Below, piece by piece: positions 10,914 through 21,114 of a DNA stretch of 64,000 nt. This DNA is from Aspidiotus rigidus (taxonomy: Eukaryota; Arthropoda; Insecta; Hemiptera; Diaspididae). Each line of letters begins with the position of its first letter. The first letter of the stretch is position 1. The stretch is from contig JAVHKY010000052.1 of the NCBI GenBank assembly GCA_035079385.1, forward strand, positions 5,580,001 through 5,644,000, read 5' to 3'. The notes under the pieces are model-generated. The model did not search any database. It saw only the letters and a list, made by a program, of their open reading frames with translations, and had not been told where the DNA came from. The position numbers and the translations under genes are program-made.

Positions 10914-12343
10914 ATTAAAATAGATGATTTGCGCAATAAGATGAGGAACAATAAAAGACCCTGTGCCAGCATTAAAAATGAAGTGATTCAACTGTAGGTC
11001 CATGAATAATAGAATGATGTGGGTGGGCAATAACTTGAACAGTAACTAGGCTCGTGATAATTATTTCAAACTGAACGATAAGTTTTTCCTGTACAAATAA
11101 TAACTTGTATACAATCCTGAACATGAATGACTTGAGGACTGAGGTGGAACAAGTGCATCTCGGTCCAAATGAAGTCCGCGGGTGTTCTTATTAGTCGGTA
11201 TCATGAAGCTTAGGTACAAATACGTATTCTTGCATCTATCGATTTACAGCATCTGGATCATAACCGTACCCAACGACGTCGAGGAAAAAACTTCCTGTAC
11301 GTGCATTTACCAAGCAGGTTTTTTTAAATACATTCTTGGTCTACAAATACGTCAAAATCTGTCCCCGTACCCGAGGCGAGACGGCGAAACAGATTTCATT
11401 GGGGCGGAAAAGTTAGAAGGGGCATCGTTCCAAAGCGGAGCGCGAGTTGCTTCTTCAGTAAGAAGTATATGGGGTACCGGGTAGTTGGTGGAATAATAAT
11501 ATGAATTTTTTTTTTATTTATCCACAATTTTTTATTGCGCTGTCTACAGTTCTTTTAAGCAAATTTTGATGTTCATTTTTATTTTTTTAACGCAGCTGTG
11601 CTTATGAGGGAGAAAATTATTTAAACGTGTTAACTTACTATGTTATTGCGTAATTATTTTACCAATGTTCTATTCATTTTCTTATTGCTGACTTTATATT
11701 CTTATTGTGCGATATTATATTTAAATGTTCTCTTCTTAAAATATTGTTCGACATCATTAACGCAAGTGATTTTCATCTATTTCTATTGTTCGTTTCCTCT
11801 TTTCTACCGGGTCGAAAAATGGGTACCGTTTTTATTCGCAATTATTCATTTCAGTTTCCCATCGCATTGTAAAAAATCTCGTTTCATTCGTATTTATTAA
11901 AGGAAAATAAATTTATAATTGGAACATTCCGTAAAATCAAATTTATTAATACGCTGATCAATGCAAACACGTCAAGACACAAGAAACAACACGAAACAAG
12001 ATAGGCAGAAAATTACGCCTTCAGAATCAACGACAACGAACCGATGAACATCGACCATCAAATATGATTGAAACCCAACACACATTCGCGCAAAACGCGA
12101 TGATAACAAAAGCTCACTCGACCATGAAGTCATCGTCCTAACTGAGACGAAAGAAGAAGAAGAAGAAGAAACAAGATAGGCCAGGCGTGATATTAAAAAT
12201 ACCCACAAATTACTGCGTTGTGGACTACCATGCCGTGACGTGAGCGACTGAACTTACCCAAAGAAGAGGAAGGAAAAAGAAACAAGCAGCCCGCAGGCGG
12301 GCTGTTACGAGGGTCGGCGAATGACTGATATTACAAAGCTAGG
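10914..12343. other. Unassigned region with low-complexity AT tracts
   Basis: It holds ORFs of 100 codons (11182-11484) and 86 codons (11640-11900) with no recognisable domain. Repeated intergenic motifs containing TGACGTCA-like and GAAGAAGAAG sequence at 12100-12300 also occur at 7560, 9580 and 14400. No gene is supported. Confidence 0.4.
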
Positions 12344-12925
12344 ATATCACATTCACAACCAATTTTTGATTATCCTATTTCCTACTTTTTTATTTGTAAT
12401 TATTCATTTCATATTCCCATTGCTTGTAAGACATTCCCTTTCATTTGTATTCAATTTCATTCATATTGTGTGAACCGCCTTTTTAAGAATTCCCATCACA
12501 TCTTTTTGATTCTATTTGTAAAAGCTAACACTCAACAATTAATAAGCAATAACCTGAAGCAACCACTGTTGAGCACTGTTGAGTACAAATAACGCTGATA
12601 TTACACCCTTCCAACAACTGTCATTTTTGTCATGAGATAAGAATAATAAGAAACACAAATTGTAGGCCTAACATTACATAGAATTGAAATCCTTGATTAA
12701 TTAATACTACCACAAACTTCATTTGTCTGCTCAAAACACAACAATGTAATTATTATACTACCTTTGTAGTCAACTTCAAAGTACTTAGATCTAAGTATAG
12801 GTAGGTAAATTAAAATTCAAAATTGAATCGTGGACCACAAAGCCGGGATACTTACCGCATTTGCGATCCATGATCGGCTTTTAAATCATTCTGTTCCCTA
12901 CATTTTTATTCGCAATTATTCATTT
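12344..12925. repeat. Dispersed repeat R/S, copy 3
   Basis: A full-length copy of the repeat seen at 9996-10545, with a short internal duplication of the CACTGTTGAG motif near 12560-12585. Non-coding, class unknown. Confidence 0.75.
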
Positions 12926-13680
12926 CAGTTTCCCATCGCATTGTAAAAAATCTCGTTTCATTTGTATTTCATAACTTGCAGATAGTAGAATTGTTCTTAG
13001 AAATAGTCTCTCTCGCGTCTAATTTGTTGGGAGCTGAGCAATCTCTGATGAAATATATATAATCTATTCATCAATACTCTCGTAATCACATTTTATTGAA
13101 TAGACTAACCTAACCTCCACTTGAGTACAATCTCATTTCATAAAAATAGTAAAGAAACAAACGCCCAACAATCAATTGATAGAAGAAGCTTTGTGAATTA
13201 TGTTCAGCTTTTGTCTATCTATCTGTATACCATGTCATATTAGCGTATAGGTACAGTGTATCAAACCAAGTTATAGAAGTATTTCCAGCAAGCTCCTCCT
13301 TATAACGATATTCACATTCCGTCGAAACCAAAAAATTCGATTCCAATACATCTTTGTAAACATTGCATTGCAAAATAATATTGATTTCGATGATATTTGG
13401 CTTCTAACTCAGGTATAAGATAACCGGTACTAGAAACTAAATACACGTACCTTACACAGACTGCAAGTTGAAATAGTAAAATTTCGATAATTATTCATTC
13501 AAACTGTTCATACCTCATACTTTCCACTTAGCTTTTCACGTTCTATTGAATAAAACTACAAACTCAGATTGGAGACTATAGAATCATTGTAATTAGATAC
13601 CGACCAACGATCATTCATTTCATATTTTGCTCTACCTACCGCTTCACCATTCACATTATTTAGACCAATTTCAGCCCACT

Positions 13681-14105
13681 TCAGGTTCATGAGCTCAAGT
13701 GTTGTAAGGCTCATTACTTTAGAAAAAGGAAAAAAAAAAAAATTAGGACAAAATACCCCATACAAGAACTACAATTTTGTGTGAATTTTTCTAATCTAGT
13801 TAAGTAGCGAAAGAATCGAATAAATTTAATAAGTTTTCAAAAAAGTATACGACGCTGTACAGTAATGACGGAACATGACCATCTTATTTATATTCACCCA
13901 TTCTCATTTGCCTATTTCAGGTTTGTAAATTCAAGTGTTGTAAGGCTCGTTTATTTAGAAGAAAAAAAAAAAAAAAAAACGAAAAAAAAAAACGAAAAAT
14001 TGCATACAAGAATTATAATTTTTTCTGAATTTTTTCAATCTAACTAAGTAGCGAAATGATCGAATATATGTAATAAGTTTTCAAAAAAGTATATGATGCT
14101 GTACA
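13681..14105. repeat. Diverged tandem duplication of about 238 bp
   Basis: Sequence 13681-13866 recurs at 13919-14105. Both contain CAAGTGTTGTAAGGCTC, an A-rich tract, and AAGTTTTCAAAAAAGTATA before a CTGTACAGT motif. The A-rich tracts give the lysine-rich ORF at 13865. The rest of 12926-14512 shows nothing recognisable. Confidence 0.7.
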
Positions 14106-14825
14106 GTCATTTACTGTAATATAACAATGGAAAAACTACGTACTTATTTGGAAACTTATCTCAATTCTAAGTTGCATCATAAATTGTTATTCTTGTCATA
14201 ACATGTCGACTGTTCTTTATAGCGAATGAAAATGTTATTCATGACATAACAGGAAAGTTTCAATTCGAATTAAACACGTACTTAGACTTATTGACTACCT
14301 ATGTATTATTTTTCAACTCGACGACGAATTGTTTTTTCACATTGCAGGAAATTTTTGGTTAGGAAAAGAGATAATGATAATTGATATCAAACCTTACCCG
14401 CAGTTTATACTGCGTTGTGGCCTACTGAACGTGACGACGGTGACATCCGTGATGTGACGTGCGCGACTGAACTGAGCCGATGAAATAAGAAGAAGAAGAA
14501 GAATAAAAATAGGATTACAATACGGTCGGCCTCGTACGACGGGCCGAACCTAAAAAGTGATTACAATACGGTTGGCTTTGGCTAGTGCCTACGTCGACCC
14601 TAAAAAGTGATTACAATATAGTCGGCTTCGGCTAGCACTTGGGCCGACCCTAAAAAGTGATGACAATACCGGCGGCTTCGGAAAGCGCCTGTGCCGACCC
14701 TAAAAAGTGATGAAAATACGGTCGGTTTCAGCTAGCGCCCTTGCCGACCCTAAAAAAGTGATCACAATACGGTCAGCTGCGGCTAGCGCCTATGCCGACC
14801 CTAAAAAGTGATTACAATCTTCGAC

Positions 14826-15113
14826 CATATAATGTATGGACTGCGCTAACGTGTATAAAATGAGCGAATAACGCGTCCGCAGTTCTGATAAGCTTAAGCG
14901 GCACGCACCACGTTTGGTTTGTATTTTCATAGGACGTGATCGTTGCCGGTTATATCCAAACGCGTGATGTCTTACCTACGAGATGTCGTGCCGCGTTACG
15001 CGGCGCTCAGCTCAGTCCATACAACATGCCTATTCAATTAGCGGCTCGCGAGCCGCGTCCCAAAAAGTGGTCATAGGTAAAAACTAATTGAATAGGCCTG
15101 CCATACATTATAT
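14826..15113. mobile_element. Inverted-repeat element inside the minisatellite, itself invaded
   Basis: The ends ATATAATGTATGG and CCATACATTATAT are inverted repeats. Near the right end a smaller element at about 15028-15098, with GCCTATTCAATTAG / CTAATTGAATAGGC ends, splits the terminal repeat. Two insertion events are therefore layered in the array here. Confidence 0.65.
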
Positions 15114-15144
15114 ATTCAAAGATTATAATACGGTCGGCTAGCGC

Positions 15145-15339
15145 CAAGGTGTTTGAAAAGAGGTGTGCTCAGCTCAATGTAAAGAACAAGGCGCTACATC
15201 AGCTGGTCTCCATTTAGTACAATGTGAAAACGGAACCGGGTGACGTCACTCGGTTCCGCGTCCCATGTATTTTTAAATGTGCGTGCGGGTTGCGTTTTGT
15301 TTACAATCAAACTGAGCACACCTCTTTTCAAACACCTTG
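15145..15339. mobile_element. MITE inserted in the minisatellite, 9-bp duplication
   Basis: Its ends, CAAGGTGTTTGAAAAGAG and the complement, form arms of 28 bp or more. It is flanked by GGCTAGCGC (15136-15144) and GGCTAGCCC (15340-15348), a 9-bp target duplication with one mismatch taken from a minisatellite unit. Confidence 0.85.
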
Positions 15340-15461
15340 GGCTAGCCCCTGCGCCGGCACCGACCCTAGAAAGTGATTACAATATGGTCGGCTTCGGCTA
15401 GTGCCTGGGCCGACCCTAAAAATAACGCGGGAATGATTTTTAAAAGTTCCTCACTACTTAC

Positions 15462-15952
15462 CAGGGGTGTGAACCGTTATTATTTTTTTTTTAGGAATCC
15501 GCTTCCATTCGTTCTTCAACTGAATTGTCGGATCCGCTTCCTTTCGGTTCCGCTTCCAGGGAGCAATTGCTGGATCCGCTTTCTTTTGGTTTTGTATCTT
15601 GATAAAAGATCTTTCAGGAATTGCGCTAAGAAATTAGGGTTATCCTTTAAAAAAAGGCACATAGTTTCGGTTATCTTCTATTTTTTAGGGGATATCCGCT
15701 ATTTTTCACATATGAAATATTGGTTACAGTTCTTTGGGCAGATTTCAAGATCCGCTTCCTTTTGGTTCCGCTTCTAAGGACCATTCTCCCGATCCGCTTC
15801 CAAGCAGTAATCGCCGGATCCGCTTCCTTTCAGTTTTGCTTTCAAGAAGCAATTGCCGGTTCCGCTTCCTTTTGGTTCCACTTGCAAAACCCGAAAATTC
15901 AGGTCCGGATTCCGGATACCATTTTGGATAGCAATTCCGGTTCACACCCCTG
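15462..15952. mobile_element. hAT-type MITE with internal CCGCTTCC repeats
   Basis: Perfect 15-bp ends CAGGGGTGTGAACCG are flanked by CTACTTAC at 15454-15461 and 15953-15960. The CAGGG ends with an 8-bp duplication are diagnostic of hAT elements. The interior carries many copies of a GGATCCGCTTCCTTT-like motif, which could be transposase-binding subterminal repeats. The 134-codon ORF crossing its left end is not a gene. Confidence 0.9.
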
Positions 15953-16029
15953 CTACTTACATGATCGATCAATTTTAAAAAATGAGATATACAAAAATTG
16001 AAGCCAAGTTTAGGCAGTTTACTCTAACA

Positions 16030-16225
16030 ATTTCAAAACTCTTTTATTGAAAAAAGGTTTCCCAAATGTACAAATCTACTTTACTAGTTGCTTTTATAAA
16101 AGTACTTTTGAGTGTTTTATCCCACCATCAGTTGTGTCGTGGATTTGTACATTTGGAAAACCTCTTTCAATACTATTGCTCTACTTACACCTTACCCACT
16201 CATTATGAGTTCCAATAAAAACTCT
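16030..16225. repeat. Penelope-like end remnant
   Basis: This shares long blocks with 5940-6060, including the TGTACAAATCTACTT, TGCTTTTA and CCATCAGTTGTGTCG motifs, and has an inverted TCCAAATGTACAAATC pair. The hammerhead-like core is degraded. Flanking 16226-17150 is AT-rich with a poly-T tract at about 16600; no gene was recognised there. Confidence 0.4.
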
Positions 16226-17150
16226 TTTAGGTGGCTTCCCATTTGAATTTTACAAGAAAAAAGAGTGAAAAAAAAAAATACATTTTGTTTATAGTCATTA
16301 TCACATCACCTTTGAGTGCAAGCTTTGGATTAATTCCTCATAGCAGCACATACTCCGCCCTTATTGGCTCAATAGTCAATACAGCAGTCTGGTTTCTAAA
16401 CAAAATGTCAAGAATACAAATGCCGTGACGTATTGAATAAAAATGTGGTAGAAATTGAATTGATAAGATGAGAAATTTTTTTGCTCCCGATAAAAAAATC
16501 AACTATCAAAGAAGTTGCTCTTGAAAGAGCGAAATAGCAAATATTGAGTTACATATCATTATCAGAGCTCTGATCATTATGACAGGAAAAGGACCAAAAC
16601 AATTTTTTTTTTTTTTTTTTTTCGCTATAGATATATGACAGAAGAGGAAATGAGAGAAAAATTAACTCTTAAATAACTTAAATTGATATCGAGCTGTATT
16701 TGATAGGAGGAGAACTGAAAATATTCCGTTTTTCAAGCTAATACAAGGAGAACTCGGTAGAAACTCAACTATTGAAGGAGTTGGACTCAGGATTTTGAAT
16801 ATCGATCTATTCATATAAATTATATACATGACAGAAACCAACTTGAAAGAATTTTTACTTTTGAATGATAAATGAAAATTTCAATTTTTTAACTGTATAT
16901 CACGGGAGGACTTGAAAATAAATTTTGAATTCAAGACATCCGTTGTATAATACAACAAAATTCTGAAGTTTCAATTATTTAGAATACGGTAGGAGAAAAA
17001 CTTGGAAAAAATTCAACCGTCAAAGAAATTGGATTTGAAACTTTGTATATGGAGCTATATAGTATATGACTGTATGACAGGAAGGGAACTTGAAATAATT
17101 CCAAATTTTCACGGTTTCAGCCCTTCAGCCTCAGGTTCAGTGTTTTCATT

Positions 17151-17502
17151 TGGGATGTTAACCTATGTTTGGTAGCGCTAGAATCGTTTTCCTCTCTCGC
17201 CGCACTCGCTTAAATTTCTGGGTGACGATTTTACGTTCAATGTATTTGGCCATGAGAATCGAGATTTTCAATTAGTCGTAGGTGACTCAATACTTCATTA
17301 TTAGAATTACTTCTTTCAGTTATTGATTCTCTTGAAGTGTTTAAACAAATTGTAGGATATAATTTTTCGATAATACAAATTGTAATCATTTAAATCGTGT
17401 TTGAAAATCGCAACGTCGGCATCATGAAGCATGGTATGTTAAAATTATCCCCCACATCTTCGAACACGGCTACCAACTTACGCACCTTAGGTTAACATCC
17501 CA
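17151..17502. mobile_element. MITE with TGGGATG...CATCCCA ends, copy 2
   Basis: The ends TGGGATGTTAACCTA and the complement bound a 352-bp copy, flanked by CATT on both sides (17147-17150 and 17503-17506). It matches the copies at 10572 and 45134. Confidence 0.8.
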
Positions 17503-17539
17503 CATTTTGAACATAGTGTGACACGTTACCTGATAGAAA

Positions 17540-18484
17540 TAGTTGTGTTCGTTTAGCCACAGAAAATTGACCCAAGGTTAAACCTGTTGTAAAAACGGGG
17601 TACACCAAAAATTACAAGTTATGACTTCATTTAACTCTGAAAGTGTACGGTTATCAATAAACTAAACGAACGGTTCCTAAACCCTCCGAGAAAAACAACG
17701 GTCAACAGGCAACTCCGGCGACAACCCTACTCTTGAAGAAGGTTAAAATTTTTATTTTATAGGCACTCGGTAACTCCGAAACACCACTTTTTTGCGTCGT
17801 GTAAGTGGCCGATTAATGTGTAGGCGTGGGTACTCATGTTGTGGCGTTGTAACGTCGCTGTGATTGGTCGCTCACAATTTTACTTACTTCACTAGAGTAG
17901 TTAGAAGATATTACATGCTCTGTGAAGGTGGCTGTGCTGAGATTCGAACCCACGACATTTGGTTCACCGGTCCGTCGCTCTACCTACCGGGCTACTGCAG
18001 CTCCTCGAATGAACGATGTGTTTTGTTCTTCTTTGAATCTTTGTACTCAGACGGCAGTGTTCATCACTGTGAATCGTATAGACGGGCATTGATTGTATTT
18101 GGTTCGTTTTGTATTCGTACGGCGGCAGGTATTCCTATAATCGTATACCGGTATTGCTTGTGCGATCTTCTGTTTCATCGATTCCTATTATTATTATTTG
18201 TTTTCATAATGGATCCCGAATATGTAACCGTATAATGAAGGTCCACGAAATTACCGAGTGCCTATAAAATAAAATAGCGTACTGCACAGTAATCTACTAT
18301 TAACACTGGCGTTAACCTTAGGGTCAGTCCTTACCTTAGGGTAAACCTACTGGTAAATCGAACATCCAACACCAAACTTCGGAGTAACCTCGAGAACAAA
18401 TCGAACAGCCAGCCAACCTGCCTAAAAGTGTTACTTAGCGTCAAAAAGTGTTGATTCTTTGTGGCTAAACGAACACAATAGTAT
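17540..18484. mobile_element. Two nested inverted-repeat elements carrying a tRNA-like segment
   Basis: The outer arms contain TTGTGTTCGTTTAGCCACA (about 17545 and 18463). An inner pair, TTTTATAGGCACTCGGTAA and complement, bounds about 17748-18276. A copy of the inner element in inverse orientation is recognisable at about 34830-35065. The 123-codon ORF at 17864 is antisense to the tRNA-like segment and is rejected as a gene. Confidence 0.65.
17930..18007 (-). ncRNA. tRNA-like segment, probably a SINE or tRNA pseudogene
   Basis: On the minus strand the A-box-like TAGCCCGGTAGGTAGAGCG and the B box GGTTCGAATCT lie at tRNA spacing. The anticodon region is too long and the acceptor stem pairs poorly, so it is not a functional tRNA. 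Pol III boxes inside a transposon suggest SINE-derived material. Confidence 0.45.
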
Positions 18485-18486
18485 AT

Positions 18487-18576
18487 TACTATACAAGAGG
18501 GTAAAGTGACCTTTTGACATCGAGTGCGGTAGTTTGCGAAACGAGTATGTCAATGGTCACTTATCCTCTTGTATTG
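18487..18576. repeat. Small hairpin MITE
   Basis: The arms TACAAGAGGGTAAAGTGACC and GGTCACTTATCCTCTTGTA enclose a loop of about 40 bp. A possible partner pair, ATGATGTTAAAG and CTTTAACATCAT, bounds 18600-18757. Neither has a clear target duplication. Confidence 0.55.
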
Positions 18577-18776
18577 TAAGATATTTTTCTAAATAATATG
18601 ATGTTAAAGGAAGATTGAGAGAATACGGCAATGATAATTCTCCATAAAGAGCTGCTGCGCTCGTCGCGCTATCTTCACATCATGCTGGAAATCAGACGCT
18701 GTTAAAACGCAACTTTACCCACTCTTTTGCGTGGGTAAAAGAGCTCTTTAACATCATGTATTTAGAAAAAATAAGA

Positions 18777-19446
18777 TTACTCCAACTTTTCCAGCTGTTT
18801 CCCAATTTTGTATTGAAACCGATAATGTTCATTGATTTCGATGTTCACAAAAAGCCTTTTGGACCGCCGTTCTAACCATTTTTGTTTGAATGGTACTGTG
18901 TTTTGAATTCACATTCTCCAGTTCTTCGAAACGGGTCAGATATTTGTCTCGGAATGATATTAATTCTTTTGCACTGCTTCGAAAATGAAATAAGCTTTAA
19001 GAATATTACTCCAACTTTTCCAGCTGTTTTCTAAATTTGTATTGACACCGATAATGTTCATTGATTTTGAAGTTCACAAAAAGCCTGTTGGACCGTTCTA
19101 ACCATTTTAGAATGATACTGTGTTTTGAATTCACATTCTCCAGTTCTTGGAAACGGTCAGATATATGTCTGGGAATGATATCAATTCTTTTGCACTGCTT
19201 CAAAAATGAAATAGCTTTTCTATTCTTGAGTATTCTGAGGTGAAGTTTCACAATATCACTGTAAACTGTATAAACCTCCTTGCCAAATTTGGAAGTTATT
19301 AAACAAAAAACACTAGTCGAGGTTATAGTCACAAGTTGAAATTTTAGCCGTGGATACGAATAAGTAATATGAAGATCAAAAATTAAACTTGTATCCACAT
19401 AAGAACTGAATGCATTTTCGCAACGTTTCAAACGCATCGCGTTCAT
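18777..19446 (-). pseudogene. Possible Penelope-like ORF N-terminal fragment, tandemly duplicated
   Basis: On the minus strand a 146-codon frame (19006-19446) contains FLKQCKRIDIIP and ends ...CQYKFRKQLEKLE. The 'FL..C....IIP' pattern and the following basic segment recall the N-terminal region of Penelope-like polyproteins; this is from memory and tentative. The C-terminal 229 bp are duplicated in tandem (18777-19005 and 19006-19234) with divergence, and the outer copy carries frame changes. It is separate from the Penelope element at 19655-20805, which has the opposite orientation. Confidence 0.35.
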
Positions 19447-19654
19447 CTTTAGGCGAAGAAATTTTTTTCAAGACAAAATGGGGACTAAGAAGATACGAAA
19501 AGAAACACCTCAATACGAAGTATTGCAAATCATGCACCATGCATTTCAATTGTACACTTCTCTACACAAAACATAACAATCAACACGCCATCAAATGTTT
19601 GCAAAAATGTAGAAAGTGTCGAAAGAGCTTCATTGATGCAACTAGACAGAATAC

Positions 19655-20805
19655 AGATTTAAATTTTATCGGTGAAGTATACGTTAACTCTTAAGCAAAA
19701 ACTAGGCTAACTTCACCCTTTATTTTCAAAAAACATACACGACGTTTCGAACGAGTAACCGTTCTTTATCAAGTGAGTAAACGAACTGAGAAAAAAAAAT
19801 TATAAATACCAGACCTACGAGATAGATAAAAATTCGATAAATTTTCTTGACATCTCCTTCATTCGCGATAAAGATGGACTTATATGTCGTCATTACGAAA
19901 AACCGACCCACACAGGTCGCATTATTAATTTCAATTCGAACCAACCCTATCATTTTAAACTTAATACCGCTAGGAATTTAAGAGACAAGTGGATGAAGTT
20001 ATCGAATCCAGTTTTTCATGAGGAATTAGATTGTAAATTTAGACTTATGCTTAAGAATAATGACTACCCCGACACCTTTTTTGACTCTATATGTAAACCT
20101 AAATTTAAGAATCATGACAGTTATAGACGTAAGAATAAATTTGTATCCCTCCCTTACGTAGGTCGGAGTAGTATGGTTGTTAGTCACATGCTTAAGAAAC
20201 TTGATCCTGAAATTTTTATAGCTTTTGAGAATCACAACACCCTGCAACAACATTTGTCTCTCGGACCAAAGACAAGACCCCCCTCCTAAAAAACTCAGGT
20301 GTTGTATATTGTATACCTTGTTCGGAATGCCCCAGTGTCTATGTGGGAGAGACTTGTCAACTTTTGGGGAAAAGACTGCTCCAACATGGACACGACCAAA
20401 AAAATGAAAACGATCATACCGCTCTGGCCTGCCACTCTAGAATATTTAAACATAAGTTTGATTTTGATAATCCGTCCATCTTAGCTCACGTAGACAATAA
20501 CAGGAAGAGAAAGATCCGTGAAATCGTGGAAATTATGACTCATGATAAAGCTGTGAATTTCAAAACGGACTGCGGTAATTTAAAATTGTATTATTCGACG
20601 CTATTCAAAAGATATGTGTGATTCATTGTCCTGTAATTTCGTGTTTTGTGTTCGCTGTATCTGTGTTTATTTACCTCTGGTATTTATAATTTTTTTTTTT
20701 TTCTCAGTTCGTTTACTCACTTGATAAAGAACGGTTACTCGTTCGAAACGTCGTGTATGTTTTTTGAAAATAAAGGGTGAAGTTAGCCTAGTTTTTGCTT
20801 AAGAG
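19655..20805 (+). mobile_element. Penelope-like retroelement, 5'-truncated, with inverted terminal copy
   Basis: Inverted copies of about 125 bp lie at 19688-19812 and 20677-20805. They contain TTGATAAAGAACGG ... TTCGAAACGTCGTGT, a typical Penelope end that is a degenerate hammerhead-ribozyme motif. The element carries the C-terminal part of the reverse transcriptase and the GIY-YIG endonuclease, so it is 5'-truncated. Partial inverted terminal repeats are common in this class because of its target-primed insertion. Confidence 0.85.
19838..20621 (+). pseudogene. Penelope-like RT C terminus and GIY-YIG endonuclease
   Basis: The first frame (about 19838-20289) covers the end of the RT domain, with FLDISFIRDKDG and HYEKPTHTG, and the linker with FVSLPYVGRSS. 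A second frame (about 20301-20621) reads VVYCIPCSECPSVYVGET, the GIY-YIG signature, followed by R and H at the expected catalytic spacing (GKRLLQHGHD). The frames differ by one shift near the C-run at 20277-20285. The catalytic YxDD part of the RT is absent. The protein would nick the target and reverse transcribe the element RNA; this copy is dead. Confidence 0.85.
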
Positions 20806-21114
20806 TAGACAGAATACGTGGAGCATAAACGTCGTTGTAGCAGTCAATTTTTCTACTTCCCAGGACCTTCGAATAATTCACCCAAATCAGAAGACTACTC
20901 GGGCAATGTTTTTATATGCGATCATTGTGAATCTCACTTCGACCGTAAGATTAAAATAATGCGTCACATAATCGATTGTTATTCTCTTCATCGATCAGTT
21001 TTCATTTGCGGTTATCCATTGGGCGCAAGAGTATTTTTCTACACGCGTAATCTTCGCTACCAAATTCGGTGCAATCACCCTAGTCCGAAGTACGGTTGTC
21101 AGGTGAATCGTTAA

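Larger units (their letters stand above)
14513..15416. repeat. 50-bp minisatellite interrupted by nested MITEs
   Basis: Six consecutive units start at 14513, 14559, 14609, 14659, 14709 and 14760 (46-51 bp, mostly exactly 50). Each unit has the form gattacaatacggtcggc...gccgaccctaaaaagt and contains a GGTCGGC/GCCGACC hairpin. The array breaks at about 14819, resumes for one partial unit at 15114-15144, and resumes again from 15340 to about 15416. The two interruptions are inserted elements, annotated separately. Confidence 0.9.
19410..21114 (+). pseudogene. C2H2 zinc-finger gene remnant split by a retroelement
   Basis: The left part (19410-19654) reads YCKSCTMHFNC... as a C-x2-C-x12-H-x3-H finger followed by a second KCRKCRKSF start. 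The right part (20806-21114) contains FICDHCESHFDRK with C-x2-C-x12-H-x3-C spacing. Between them lies the Penelope-like element. A 12-bp repeat, TAGACAGAATAC, occurs at 19643-19654 and 20806-20817 and would be its target duplication. The two halves are not in the same frame across this site, so the target was probably already decaying or has an unrecognised intron. The ATG-less start assigned at 20818 is artificial. Confidence 0.55.

Noticed and set aside
11182..11484. 100-codon ORF as a gene
   Set aside because: No recognisable domain, no neighbouring exons, and flanked by repeat-rich sequence.
13865..14047. Lysine-rich 60-codon ORF
   Set aside because: It comes from A-rich tracts within a tandem duplication.
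15373..15777. 134-codon ORF as a protein gene
   Set aside because: It crosses from the minisatellite into a hAT-type MITE and is made of repeated motifs.
17864..18235. 123-codon ORF as a gene
   Set aside because: It runs antisense through the tRNA-like segment and across inverted repeats; the peptide (EIRTHDIWFTG) is the typical antisense reading of a tRNA.
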